A stretch of 64,000 nt of DNA from an uncultured Allomuricauda sp. Its GTDB lineage: Bacteria; Bacteroidota; Bacteroidia; Flavobacteriales; Flavobacteriaceae. Positions 44,373-53,552 of the stretch are shown in pieces (positions within the stretch are counted from its first letter, which is position 1; every line of letters begins with the position of its first letter). A program made the position numbers and the translations under genes. The notes under the pieces were generated by a model that worked only from the letters and a program-made list of their open reading frames with translations, ran no database searches and had not been told where the DNA came from. Location of the stretch: assembly GCF_947499585.1 (NCBI RefSeq), contig NZ_CANMOO010000003.1, forward strand, positions 248,001 to 312,000, given 5' to 3'.

Positions 44373-46184
44373 ATGTCAGCTACTGAACACGGACACGAAG
44401 ATCATGGACATCATCATAAAGAAACGTTTGTAACCAAATATATCTTTAGTCAGGACCATAAGATGATTGCCAAGCAATATCTTATTACGGGTGTTTTGAT
44501 CATGGGCTTTATTGGAATTGCAATGTCATTATTGTTTAGAATGCAATTGGCATGGCCTGGAGAATCATTTTCAGTCTTTCAAGCATTTTTAGGCAAATGG
44601 GCTCCTGAGGGCGTCATGGATGCCGATGTTTACTTGGCATTGATTACTATGCATGGTACCATTATGGTATTCTTTGTGCTGACTGCAGGATTGAGTGGTA
44701 CTTTTAGTAACCTATTGATTCCTTTGCAAATAGGTGCTCGTGATATGGCATCCGGCTTCTTGAACATGCTTTCTTTTTGGATGTTTTTTGTGTCAGCTGT
44801 AATCATGGTTATTTCGTTATTCGTTGAAGCTGGACCGGCAGCAGCAGGTTGGACTATTTACCCTCCATTGAGCTCATTGCCAATGGCACAGCCAGGCTCT
44901 GGTATGGGTATGACCTTATGGCTGGTATCCATGGCAATATTCATTGCTTCATCGTTATTGGGTTCCTTAAATTATATTGTAACAGTAATCAATTTGAGAA
45001 CCAAAGGAATGTCAATGACGCGTTTACCATTGACTATTTGGGCATTTTTTGTTACGGCAATTATCGGTGTAATATCTTTCCCAGTATTACTTTCAGCAGC
45101 TTTGCTATTGATAATGGATAGAAGTTTTGGCACATCCTTTTTCCTTTCAGATATATTTATTCAAGGAGAAGTGCTTCATTATCAAGGAGGGTCACCCGTA
45201 TTATTCGAACACTTGTTCTGGTTCTTGGGTCACCCAGAAGTTTATATCGTTTTACTGCCTGCTTTGGGAATTACTTCAGAAGTAATGTCAACCAATGCAA
45301 GGAAGCCTATATTTGGTTATAGAGCGATGGTAGCTTCCATTTTAGCTATTGCTTTCTTATCTACTATTGTATGGGGTCACCATATGTTCATCTCAGGTAT
45401 GAATCCATTCTTGGGATCTGTATTTACATTTACAACATTATTGATTGCAATACCGTCCGCGGTAAAGGCCTTCAACTATATAACCACCTTGTGGAAAGGA
45501 AACCTGCAACTGAATCCCGGTATGCTATTTTCCATAGGTTTGGTTTCAACCTTTATATCAGGAGGTCTTACAGGTATTATACTTGGGGATAGTACATTGG
45601 ATATCAATGTACATGACACCTACTTTGTAGTAGCTCACTTCCACTTGGTAATGGGTATTTCTGCACTGTATGGACTTTTTGCTGGAGTGTACCATTGGTT
45701 CCCTAAAATGTTCCAGGGTAGAATGATGAACAAAAACTTGGGTTACGTCCATTTCTGGATTACTGCAATATGTGCCTATGGAATATTCTTCCCAATGCAC
45801 TTTGTGGGTATGGCTGGTGTACCAAGGCGTTATTATGAAAATACGGCATTCCCAATGTTTGATGAATTAACAAACGTTCAAGTATTGATGACGGTATTTG
45901 CACTTATTGCAGGAGCGGCACAATTGGTCTTCGTTTATAATTTTGTAGTAAGTATATTTTACGGAAAAAGAGGGCCTCAAAACCCATGGAGTTCCAATAC
46001 ACTGGAATGGACAGCTCCTCAAGAGCATATGCATGGAAACTGGCCAGGTGCTATTCCGCATGTACACCGATGGGCATACGATTATAGTAAAACCTATGAA
46101 AACGGTGAATACATTATCCCAGGGCAAGATTTTGTTCCGCAGAATATTCCACTTCAGGATAATGAAGAAGAACTCAACCACTAA
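44373..46184 (+). CDS. coxA: Cytochrome c oxidase subunit I
   Basis: The 603-residue catalytic subunit contains the haem a, haem a3 and CuB ligands: HGTIMVFFV, GHPEVYIVLLPALG (with the cross-linking Tyr), WGHHMF and VVAHFHLVMG. The His-rich N-terminus (EHGHEDHGHHHKE) is notable. It is the last gene of the act-cox operon, and a terminator follows. The gene order implies an ACIII-aa3 supercomplex, as characterised structurally in Flavobacterium johnsoniae. Confidence 0.98.
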   Translation: MSATEHGHEDHGHHHKETFVTKYIFSQDHKMIAKQYLITGVLIMGFIGIAMSLLFRMQLAWPGESFSVFQAFLGKWAPEGVMDADVYLALITMHGTIMVFFVLTAGLSGTFSNLLIPLQIGARDMASGFLNMLSFWMFFVSAVIMVISLFVEAGPAAAGWTIYPPLSSLPMAQPGSGMGMTLWLVSMAIFIASSLLGSLNYIVTVINLRTKGMSMTRLPLTIWAFFVTAIIGVISFPVLLSAALLLIMDRSFGTSFFLSDIFIQGEVLHYQGGSPVLFEHLFWFLGHPEVYIVLLPALGITSEVMSTNARKPIFGYRAMVASILAIAFLSTIVWGHHMFISGMNPFLGSVFTFTTLLIAIPSAVKAFNYITTLWKGNLQLNPGMLFSIGLVSTFISGGLTGIILGDSTLDINVHDTYFVVAHFHLVMGISALYGLFAGVYHWFPKMFQGRMMNKNLGYVHFWITAICAYGIFFPMHFVGMAGVPRRYYENTAFPMFDELTNVQVLMTVFALIAGAAQLVFVYNFVVSIFYGKRGPQNPWSSNTLEWTAPQEHMHGNWPGAIPHVHRWAYDYSKTYENGEYIIPGQDFVPQNIPLQDNEEELNH

Positions 46185-46200
46185 GACGTTAGATAAAACA

Positions 46201-46230
46201 AAAAACCCATCCCACTCGGATGGGTTTTTT
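46201..46230 (+). terminator. Terminator of the act-cox operon
   Basis: AAAAACCCATCC (46201-46212), a 5-base loop and GGATGGGTTTTT (46218-46229) begin 16 bases after the coxA stop. Confidence 0.88.
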
Positions 46231-46302
46231 GTTTACAGCGTTTTGGTACAACAATTGTTATCCGTAATTGTAATATCTTTAAGAACCTTAAATCGAATAC
46301 TT

Positions 46303-47127
46303 GTGAAAAATCTTGTAATACTACTTTTATTGTTGTGCCATGTGACGTTAATAGCGCAGCGTAAACCAAAGATAAAAGGAAGTCGAATTGTTACCGAAGT
46401 CAACGAGGAACTACCGGCCTTTAATGCAATCCAACTTAATGATAACCTAAATATCGTATTAAAAAAGTCATTTGGCCCTGGATATGAAATTGTAGCTGAT
46501 GATAATCTTATAGATATTTTAAAATTCAAAGTAGAGGACAGCACATTGGTAATAAGCTCTTTTTATGATGTCACCGCCAAAAAACAATTTGATATTACCA
46601 TAAATTACACTGAACTCAAAGCAATTACTGTAAAAGAGGGCAGTGTAGTTACAAACGATATTATCAGCAGCGATGAATTGTTTGTAGATGCTTTTGCCGA
46701 TGCTAAATTGGATATTAAGGCAAATGCCGCGATAATGGATATTAATTTGGAAGATACCAGCAAAGGAGATTTTAATGTTGATGTGGATTCACTCAATATA
46801 GGACTGAAAAATAGGGCCGAAGCTTATATATATTCTGTAAATGAAGTAAGCTTGGTGGATTTGGAAGGAAATGGATCCTTGACCTATGAAGGTACTTCGG
46901 ACAGAACAGAAGTTGACTTAACAGGAAATGCAAAATTCAAAGGCGAAAAAATGGAAGCGGGAACAATTAAGGCCCGACTAGAAAATGCGGCAAATGCCCG
47001 CATATATGCCTATAGAGATTTGGAGCTTAGTGCCAAGGGAAATTCAAGAATCTACCTTTACGGGAATCCTAAAATTACGGTTCTCGAATTTTTGGATACT
47101 TCACAATTAATTAAGAAAGTAGAGTGA
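46303..47127 (+). CDS. Exported DUF2807 (head GIN domain) protein
   Basis: I start at the GTG at 46303, giving 274 residues with a signal peptide (KNLVILLLLLCHVTLIAQ). The frame is open back to 46033, but that part overlaps coxA and its terminator. The body is a parallel beta-helix-like DUF2807 domain (FNAIQLNDNLNIVLKKS, ITVKEGSVV, and regular LxVDAFADAKLDIKA repeats). Such proteins are common in Bacteroidetes envelopes; their function is unknown. Confidence 0.85.
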   Translation: MKNLVILLLLLCHVTLIAQRKPKIKGSRIVTEVNEELPAFNAIQLNDNLNIVLKKSFGPGYEIVADDNLIDILKFKVEDSTLVISSFYDVTAKKQFDITINYTELKAITVKEGSVVTNDIISSDELFVDAFADAKLDIKANAAIMDINLEDTSKGDFNVDVDSLNIGLKNRAEAYIYSVNEVSLVDLEGNGSLTYEGTSDRTEVDLTGNAKFKGEKMEAGTIKARLENAANARIYAYRDLELSAKGNSRIYLYGNPKITVLEFLDTSQLIKKVE

Positions 47128-47133
47128 TTTTGC

Positions 47134-49398
47134 CTATTTGGTAATAGGAGCGGTCATACAATGCTCTGGAATTCCAAATCCATCCACCAATACTTCAATA
47201 TGCGGGCGTAACTCTGTGGATAAGCGCTCCACTCGCTGTCTAATAGCTTTAGACTTTGTACCACTAAAATACCCTTGCTCCAAATACCAGCCAGTATCGT
47301 TATAAAGTTGGTGCAGTGCATAAAGTGTCCCCAACTTTTCTAATAATACCTTATGCTTTTCGTCAGTAACGGAAGTACAAAATTCATTGAACACATGATA
47401 AGCCAATTCTATACTATAGGATTTTCCCAAGGCTAACAAGTGGGTCTGTACTTTTAAAAAGGCCTGATATGAAAGGATTCCTTTTTTTATATAACTCCTA
47501 ATTCGCATTGCCAAGGTATAGGTGAGCCGTCGGGTTCTATAATTAAAGGCATGCTTATGAAATTTTGGGTTGTACAAATGTTCCTTATCCACTTTATTGG
47601 AGTAGATAGGGTTAATGGTACTTAGTTTATCTGCAAGTTGACTTCGTAACAACTTTAAAACCGAAGTAAACCCAGCACTATTGAACTCAGCTTTAAAATC
47701 AGATAAAACCCCTTTGGCCGCCAATTGTAGTAAAACATTGTTGTCCCCTTCAAAAGTGGTAAATATGTCCACATCCCCTTTTAGGTCGGCAATTCTATTT
47801 TCTAATAAATACCCTTTTCCGCCACAAGCCTCCCTACATTCTTGAATAGTATCGTTCGCAAACCATGTGATGATGGATTTAAGTCCGGCCACTTGAGTTT
47901 CAACTTTTCTTTTGTCCGGTTGTGAATCATCGCTATACCGTTTCATCATTTCCTCCAAAGTAACATGATAGACATAGGCGCTCGCTATTGCAGGGGTAAG
48001 TCGTAATTGATGGGTGGGGTAATCCATGATAAGATCTTCCTGAATCTTAACACTATCATTAAATTGCCTTCTGTTCAATGCATGCTTTACTGCTATGGTC
48101 AATGCCATTTTTGCACCACCAACAGCTCCTTTTGCAACACAGATACGACCACCAACCAAGGTTCCCAACATGGTGAAAAATCGTTTATTCGGATTTTTAA
48201 TAGCAGAAAAATAAGTGCCATCCCTCCTAATTTCCCCATATTTATTCAATAAGTTTTCACGAGGAACTTTGACTTGATTAAACCAAATCTTTCCATTATC
48301 CACACCATTTAGACCAAGCTTATATCCATTGTCTTCAATAGTGATACCGTCCAACACATCATTTTTATTATCCCGTACAGGAACCAAAATAGCGTGTACC
48401 CCTTCATTTTTACCATCCACAATCAACTGTGCAAAAACGGACGCCATAGTTGAATGCAATGCATTGCCTATGTATTCTTTATTATCGTTTTGCCCTGGAG
48501 TATGAATAATGATGGAGTCAGTTTCCTTGTCATAAGTAGCTGTTGTTTTTATGCCTCTTACATTAGAACCATGCCCAGTTTCAGTCATGGCAAAACAACC
48601 CAATAATTTCGCTTTTCCGGTATCTGCCAAATATTGGTCGTGATGTTTTTTGGTGCCCAATTTCTGAATGCTACCGCCAAAAAGCCCAAATTGAACCCCA
48701 AATTTCACTGCAAGGCTCCCATCAATAAACATAAGATGTTCAAAAATTGCTCCGTATGCTGGCATATTACCGGTTCCTCCATATTCGAGGTCATATGCCA
48801 TAGCGCCATATCCGTTAGTACCCAAGAGCTGAACTTGTTCCAATACTTTCCCCCTAAAATCTTCCTTATTTCTTCTAACATCCCAATGAAAAATAGGTTG
48901 ATTCAGAAAGTTTCTAAAGTCATCAACGGCTTTATCGTGTGGGCCTTTTAAAATACTATCGAGTACTTTGGCGTTGTAAAAATCAGATGTTTTATGATGT
49001 ATGACTTCAACATCAAATAAATGATTGTAGTGGTTGGGTTGTATCCCTAAATTTATTTCAATATGTTTTAAATGGTCATTGAAATCGCAACTGTCGCAGT
49101 ACAAATTCCCTAAACGTTGGCTTAATGATGCAAGAGGATAGGTATCACTTTCAATAAGTTTAACATTGGAATTTGTAATAGTATGTTTCCAATGTTTTAG
49201 TTCTTCATCTGCTGGCGGATTTTCCCTATCCAACCAAAGTGAAAGTTGTTCTTTTTCATCCGGTTCAAGTACAGAATCTTGCTCAATGGTTTTTTTGACC
49301 ACGGATATTTCGGAGGCCGAAAGTAGATCATCTGACCAGATGACATAAAAAAATGGAATGTACTGTAAAATGCCTATTGAGTAATCAGATTTTACCAT
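47134..49398 (-). CDS. Acyl-CoA dehydrogenase / acyl-CoA oxidase family protein
   Basis: The 754-residue protein is longer than a usual acyl-CoA dehydrogenase (about 380-600) and follows the acyl-CoA oxidase layout, with an extra N-terminal and C-terminal helical domain. The FAD/substrate core has CFAMTETGHGSNVRGIKTTA and the catalytic Glu in DIFTTFEGDNNVLLQLAAKG. It likely performs the first step of fatty acyl-CoA beta-oxidation. Oxygen versus ETF as acceptor cannot be told. It is convergent with the DUF2807 gene, 6 bases apart. Confidence 0.9.
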   Translation of the reverse strand: MVKSDYSIGILQYIPFFYVIWSDDLLSASEISVVKKTIEQDSVLEPDEKEQLSLWLDRENPPADEELKHWKHTITNSNVKLIESDTYPLASLSQRLGNLYCDSCDFNDHLKHIEINLGIQPNHYNHLFDVEVIHHKTSDFYNAKVLDSILKGPHDKAVDDFRNFLNQPIFHWDVRRNKEDFRGKVLEQVQLLGTNGYGAMAYDLEYGGTGNMPAYGAIFEHLMFIDGSLAVKFGVQFGLFGGSIQKLGTKKHHDQYLADTGKAKLLGCFAMTETGHGSNVRGIKTTATYDKETDSIIIHTPGQNDNKEYIGNALHSTMASVFAQLIVDGKNEGVHAILVPVRDNKNDVLDGITIEDNGYKLGLNGVDNGKIWFNQVKVPRENLLNKYGEIRRDGTYFSAIKNPNKRFFTMLGTLVGGRICVAKGAVGGAKMALTIAVKHALNRRQFNDSVKIQEDLIMDYPTHQLRLTPAIASAYVYHVTLEEMMKRYSDDSQPDKRKVETQVAGLKSIITWFANDTIQECREACGGKGYLLENRIADLKGDVDIFTTFEGDNNVLLQLAAKGVLSDFKAEFNSAGFTSVLKLLRSQLADKLSTINPIYSNKVDKEHLYNPKFHKHAFNYRTRRLTYTLAMRIRSYIKKGILSYQAFLKVQTHLLALGKSYSIELAYHVFNEFCTSVTDEKHKVLLEKLGTLYALHQLYNDTGWYLEQGYFSGTKSKAIRQRVERLSTELRPHIEVLVDGFGIPEHCMTAPITK

Positions 49399-49549
49399 AA
49401 AAAGCTAAGTTGAAGAAATTGTATTTTTTTTCTTTGACGTATCTAATTTAAGATTTAGATTTTTAAGATGGTGCAGGAATCTTTAGACTCATAGATTTTA
49501 GAAGAATTGGTTTCTGGTACATTTGGTTTTCAACTATATTTGTTAGGAT

Positions 49550-50572
49550 ATGAATGAAAATCTAGACCCTACACCTGAGAATTTCTCTCAAGAAGAGCTT
49601 GATATTGAAAGGGCTTTAAGACCAATTACCTTCGATGATTTTACTGGTCAGGAGCAGGTGTTGGAGAATTTGAAGATTTTTGTACAAGCTGCTAACCTTC
49701 GTGGTGAAGCTCTAGACCATACCTTATTTCATGGTCCACCGGGATTGGGAAAAACTACACTTGCCCATATTTTGGCAAATGAACTTGGAGTAGGAATTAA
49801 GATTACCTCTGGTCCGGTTCTGGATAAGCCGGGAGATTTGGCCGGCTTGTTGACCAATCTAGATGAGAGAGATGTATTGTTTATAGATGAAATTCATCGC
49901 CTAAGCCCTATAGTAGAAGAGTATTTGTATTCTGCGATGGAGGATTATAAGATAGATATCATGATTGAAACAGGGCCGAACGCCAGAACAGTTCAAATCA
50001 ATCTAAGTCCATTTACTTTAATAGGCGCAACCACGCGTTCAGGGTTGTTGACGGCACCTATGCGAGCGCGATTTGGTATCCAGAGCCGATTGCAATATTA
50101 TAATACGGAATTATTGTCGACCATTGTAGAACGAAGTGCTGAGATACTTAAAGTGCCCATCACGAATGATGCGGCCATAGAGATTGCCGGTAGAAGCAGA
50201 GGAACACCAAGAATTTGTAATGCCTTATTACGAAGGGTGCGTGATTTTGCCCAAATAAAAGGCAACGGAAATATAGATATGGACATTTCCAAATTCAGTT
50301 TAAAAGCCTTGCATGTGGATGCACATGGTTTGGACGAGATGGATAATAAAATCTTGACTACCATTATAGATAAGTTCAAAGGAGGCCCTGTAGGCATTAC
50401 AACATTGGCTACCGCAGTTTCAGAAAGTGCAGAAACCATTGAAGAGGTCTATGAACCTTTTTTGATTCAACAAGGATTTATTATGCGCACGCCAAGAGGC
50501 CGGGAGGTGACAGAACTCGCCTATAAGCATTTGGGCAGAATCAAAGGGGCAACGCAAGGAGGGTTGTTTTAA
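49550..50572 (+). CDS. ruvB: Holliday junction branch-migration helicase RuvB
   Basis: The 340-residue AAA+ motor has [14 protein letters not shown], Walker [14 protein letters not shown], Walker [12 protein letters not shown], sensor GATTRSGLL and the C-terminal winged helix ([20 protein letters not shown]). TAnnTTTG-like boxes TACATTTG and TATATTTG lie in the 35 bases before the ATG. It is separate from ruvA, which lies at 55.9 kb. Confidence 0.97.
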   Translation: MNENLDPTPENFSQEELDIERALRPITFDDFTGQEQVLENLKIFVQAANLRGEALDHTLFHGPPGLGKTTLAHILANELGVGIKITSGPVLDKPGDLAGLLTNLDERDVLFIDEIHRLSPIVEEYLYSAMEDYKIDIMIETGPNARTVQINLSPFTLIGATTRSGLLTAPMRARFGIQSRLQYYNTELLSTIVERSAEILKVPITNDAAIEIAGRSRGTPRICNALLRRVRDFAQIKGNGNIDMDISKFSLKALHVDAHGLDEMDNKILTTIIDKFKGGPVGITTLATAVSESAETIEEVYEPFLIQQGFIMRTPRGREVTELAYKHLGRIKGATQGGLF

Positions 50573-50573
50573 T

Positions 50574-51497
50574 TTGAATCTAAAAACTAACCATACAGAA
50601 CTTATCAAAACCGAAGCCAAGCGCCTCGGTTTTTTGTCTTGCGGTGTTTCCAAAGCTGAATTTCTGGAAGAAGAGGCTCCGCGATTGGAAAAATGGCTTA
50701 ACCAAAATATGCACGGTGAGATGCAGTATATGGAAAACCATTTTGATAAGCGATTAGACCCTACCAAGTTAGTCGAAGGGTCAAAATCGGTAATTTCTCT
50801 ATTACTCAATTATTTTCCAGAGCAGGATCAAATAAAAAACACCTATAAGGTGTCCAAGTATGCCTATGGTACGGATTATCACTTTGTGATAAAAGACAAA
50901 CTCAAATCCCTATTGCATTTTATTCAAGATGAAATTGGGGAGGTACATGGTAGAGCGTTTGTAGATTCCGCTCCTGTTTTGGATAAGGCATGGGCAGCCA
51001 AAGGTGGTTTGGGTTGGATGGGAAAGCACAGCAATTTACTTACACAACAAGTAGGCTCTTTTTATTTTATTGCTGAATTGATTGTTGATTTGGAATTAGA
51101 TTATGATACTCCGGTTACTGATCATTGTGGTACATGTACCGCCTGCATTGATGCCTGCCCTACAGAAGCAATTGTGGAGCCTTATGTAGTGGATGGGAGT
51201 AAATGCATTTCTTATTTTACTATTGAATTAAAGAATGAAATCCCTAACGAATTTCAAGGAAAGTTTGATGATTGGATGTTTGGTTGTGATGTCTGTCAAG
51301 ATGTTTGTCCGTGGAACCGTTTTTCAAAACAACATAACGAGCCTTTGTTTAATCCCAATCCAGAATTACTTTCAATGAGCAAAAAAGATTGGGAGGAAAT
51401 AACGGAAGATGTTTTTAAAAGAATCTTCAAAAAATCCGCAGTAAAGCGAACCAAATTCTCTGGTTTACAGCGAAATATCAAGTTTTTAAAATCCTGA
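50574..51497 (+). CDS. queG: Epoxyqueuosine reductase QueG
   Basis: The 307-residue cobalamin-dependent enzyme makes queuosine in tRNA from epoxyqueuosine. It has a characteristic N-terminal domain ([17 protein letters not shown]) and two [4Fe-4S] motifs, [16 protein letters not shown] and [11 protein letters not shown]. The best start is TTG at 50574, one base after the ruvB stop, so the pair is coupled; no ATG follows within a convincing distance. Confidence 0.93.
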   Translation: MNLKTNHTELIKTEAKRLGFLSCGVSKAEFLEEEAPRLEKWLNQNMHGEMQYMENHFDKRLDPTKLVEGSKSVISLLLNYFPEQDQIKNTYKVSKYAYGTDYHFVIKDKLKSLLHFIQDEIGEVHGRAFVDSAPVLDKAWAAKGGLGWMGKHSNLLTQQVGSFYFIAELIVDLELDYDTPVTDHCGTCTACIDACPTEAIVEPYVVDGSKCISYFTIELKNEIPNEFQGKFDDWMFGCDVCQDVCPWNRFSKQHNEPLFNPNPELLSMSKKDWEEITEDVFKRIFKKSAVKRTKFSGLQRNIKFLKS

Positions 51498-51716
51498 AAA
51501 CCAACTATAACGATTTCGTTAAGCCCTTACAGGCATTTGGTGTTAAGTTTTTTTTAAGGAAAAATTAAAAATACTATATTGGTAGTTATGCAGACTGTGA
51601 TTTTCTCAAAAGCTAGCCACTAAATTTGCTATAATCAAAACTTTTGGGCTATTAAATTTAGAATCAAGGGCATAAACTAACTAAACTTAAATTAATTAAC
51701 TAAATCAAGAAAAACC

Positions 51717-53435
51717 ATGAGTGGATTACAGACTTTGGATATTGTTGTGATTCTGGTATATCTGGTAGGAATCATTATCTACGGAATATCAAAATCAAAA
51801 AGAAGTAGTTCGGAAGATTATTTCTTAGGAGGTAGAACAATGACATGGCCCATAGTGGGGATTGCACTTTTTTCAGCAAATATTTCAAGTTCCACTTTAG
51901 TAGGGTTGGCTTCTGATGGTTTTCAGACCAATGTCAACGTTTATAACTACGAGTGGTATGCTGTTGTCATCCTGATTTTCTTTGCTATATTTTTCTTGCC
52001 ATTTTATTTGAAATCTGGCGTTTACACCATGCCCGAATTTATGCAAAGACGTTATGATAAAAGGTCTAGATATTACTTTTCCCTAATAACCATTGTAGGA
52101 AATGTATTGGTGGACACTGCAGCTGGCCTTTATGTAGGTAGCATCGTATTAAAACTACTATTTCCAGATGTGGATTCTACATATATCATCATTGGTCTTG
52201 CTGTTGCAGCTGCTGCATATACTATTCCTGGAGGATTAAATTCAGTTATTCAAACAGAAGTAATTCAAGCGGTGTTGTTGATTATAGGATCCTGTTTGCT
52301 AACCTATTTTGCTTTTGAAGAACTTGGTGGCGGATGGAGCGGAATGATGTCTAAGTTGGATGCTGCATTAGCTTCGGGAGATGTCAATTTCGGAGATCGC
52401 GCTGCGGAAGGGAAATTCATACCCTCAAATTCTGGAGAAGTATTTAGTCTGGTCCGGCCCAACAACGATGAATTTATGCCATGGTGGGGTCTGCTTACAG
52501 GAGTTCCGCTATTAGGCTTTTACTTTTGGGCCAATAACCAGTTTATGGTGCAACGTGTGCTTGGAGCTAAAGATTTAAACCACGGACGATGGGGTGCGTT
52601 ATTTGCTGGATTGTTAAAACTTCCTGTTATCTTCATTATGGTAGTGCCTGGGGTATTGGCACTTTTACTGTTTAGCTCTTTGGATATATCAAACCTAAAC
52701 TATCCATTACCAGATGGGAGTATGTGTGAGAACCTAATCGATTGCCCCAATCTAACCTATCCGGTATTATTGTTCCAGCTTTTGCCTACGGGTATTTTAG
52801 GTTTGGTGGTAGCCGGTTTATTGGCTGCAATGATGTCTTCGGTTTCAGCAACATTTAATTCGGCCTCAACATTGATTACAATGGATTTTATAAAACAATT
52901 ACGCCCAGAAATGACCAGTAAGCAATTGGTTAGAGCAGGACAAATTGCCACATTAGTATTGGTTGTGTTAGCTTCAGCATGGGTGCCATTTATTGAAAAG
53001 GTGAGCGACTCGCTTTGGGGTTATCTTCAATTAGTGATAGCCTTTACAAGTCCACCAGTTGTATCAGCATTTATTCTTGGTCTGTTTTGGAAAAGAGCAA
53101 ATGGAACAGGAGCTTTTGTTAGTTTGTTGGTAGGTGGCGCAGTTGCAGTCTTTATGATACTATCTGCAAGCTATGATATTTCACCTTATATAAATGAATT
53201 CCATTTTCTTGCAAAAGCCAACCTATTATTTGTTATTAGCATAATAACACATGTAGTGGTTAGTTTGGCAACGGAACTACCAGATGCTCAGAAAGTGGCA
53301 GATTACACCTATAGAAAAGAGTTGTTTACTGAGGAGACAGAAGAACTTAAGGCTTTGCCATGGTATCAAAATTACAGATATTTGGCTATTATTTTGTTGG
53401 TGGTTACCACAATTATAGTGGGTTATTTTTGGTAA
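51717..53435 (+). CDS. Sodium:solute symporter (SSS/SGLT family)
   Basis: The 572-residue protein has about 14 membrane helices and the SSS signature region (SSSEDYFLGGRTMTWPIVGI, ANISSSTLVGLASDGFQ). The conserved SGLT-like LLAAMMSSVSATFNSASTLI near the middle supports Na+ coupling through the LeuT fold. Sugar or a related solute is likely from the resemblance to the SGLT branch. No catabolic gene adjoins it to give the substrate. Confidence 0.9.
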   Translation: MSGLQTLDIVVILVYLVGIIIYGISKSKRSSSEDYFLGGRTMTWPIVGIALFSANISSSTLVGLASDGFQTNVNVYNYEWYAVVILIFFAIFFLPFYLKSGVYTMPEFMQRRYDKRSRYYFSLITIVGNVLVDTAAGLYVGSIVLKLLFPDVDSTYIIIGLAVAAAAYTIPGGLNSVIQTEVIQAVLLIIGSCLLTYFAFEELGGGWSGMMSKLDAALASGDVNFGDRAAEGKFIPSNSGEVFSLVRPNNDEFMPWWGLLTGVPLLGFYFWANNQFMVQRVLGAKDLNHGRWGALFAGLLKLPVIFIMVVPGVLALLLFSSLDISNLNYPLPDGSMCENLIDCPNLTYPVLLFQLLPTGILGLVVAGLLAAMMSSVSATFNSASTLITMDFIKQLRPEMTSKQLVRAGQIATLVLVVLASAWVPFIEKVSDSLWGYLQLVIAFTSPPVVSAFILGLFWKRANGTGAFVSLLVGGAVAVFMILSASYDISPYINEFHFLAKANLLFVISIITHVVVSLATELPDAQKVADYTYRKELFTEETEELKALPWYQNYRYLAIILLVVTTIIVGYFW

Positions 53436-53455
53436 TTTAGAATGATAAAATATTC

Positions 53456-53487
53456 AAAAAGGCGCCACATCTAGTCGGCGTCTTTTT
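53456..53487 (+). terminator. Terminator after the SSS transporter
   Basis: AAAAAGGCGCC (53456-53466) and GGCGTCTTTTT (53477-53487) pair over 11 positions with one G-T wobble around a 10-base loop, followed by a T-rich tail. Confidence 0.75.
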
Positions 53488-53552
53488 ATTTGAAGGCATT
53501 GGGCTTGTATCCCAAAGAATAACTTATAAATTTACATCTTCAATTGTAATCA

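Noticed and set aside
46033-46302. Upstream part of the DUF2807 frame
   Set aside because: It overlaps coxA and the operon terminator; a signal peptide begins at the GTG at 46303.
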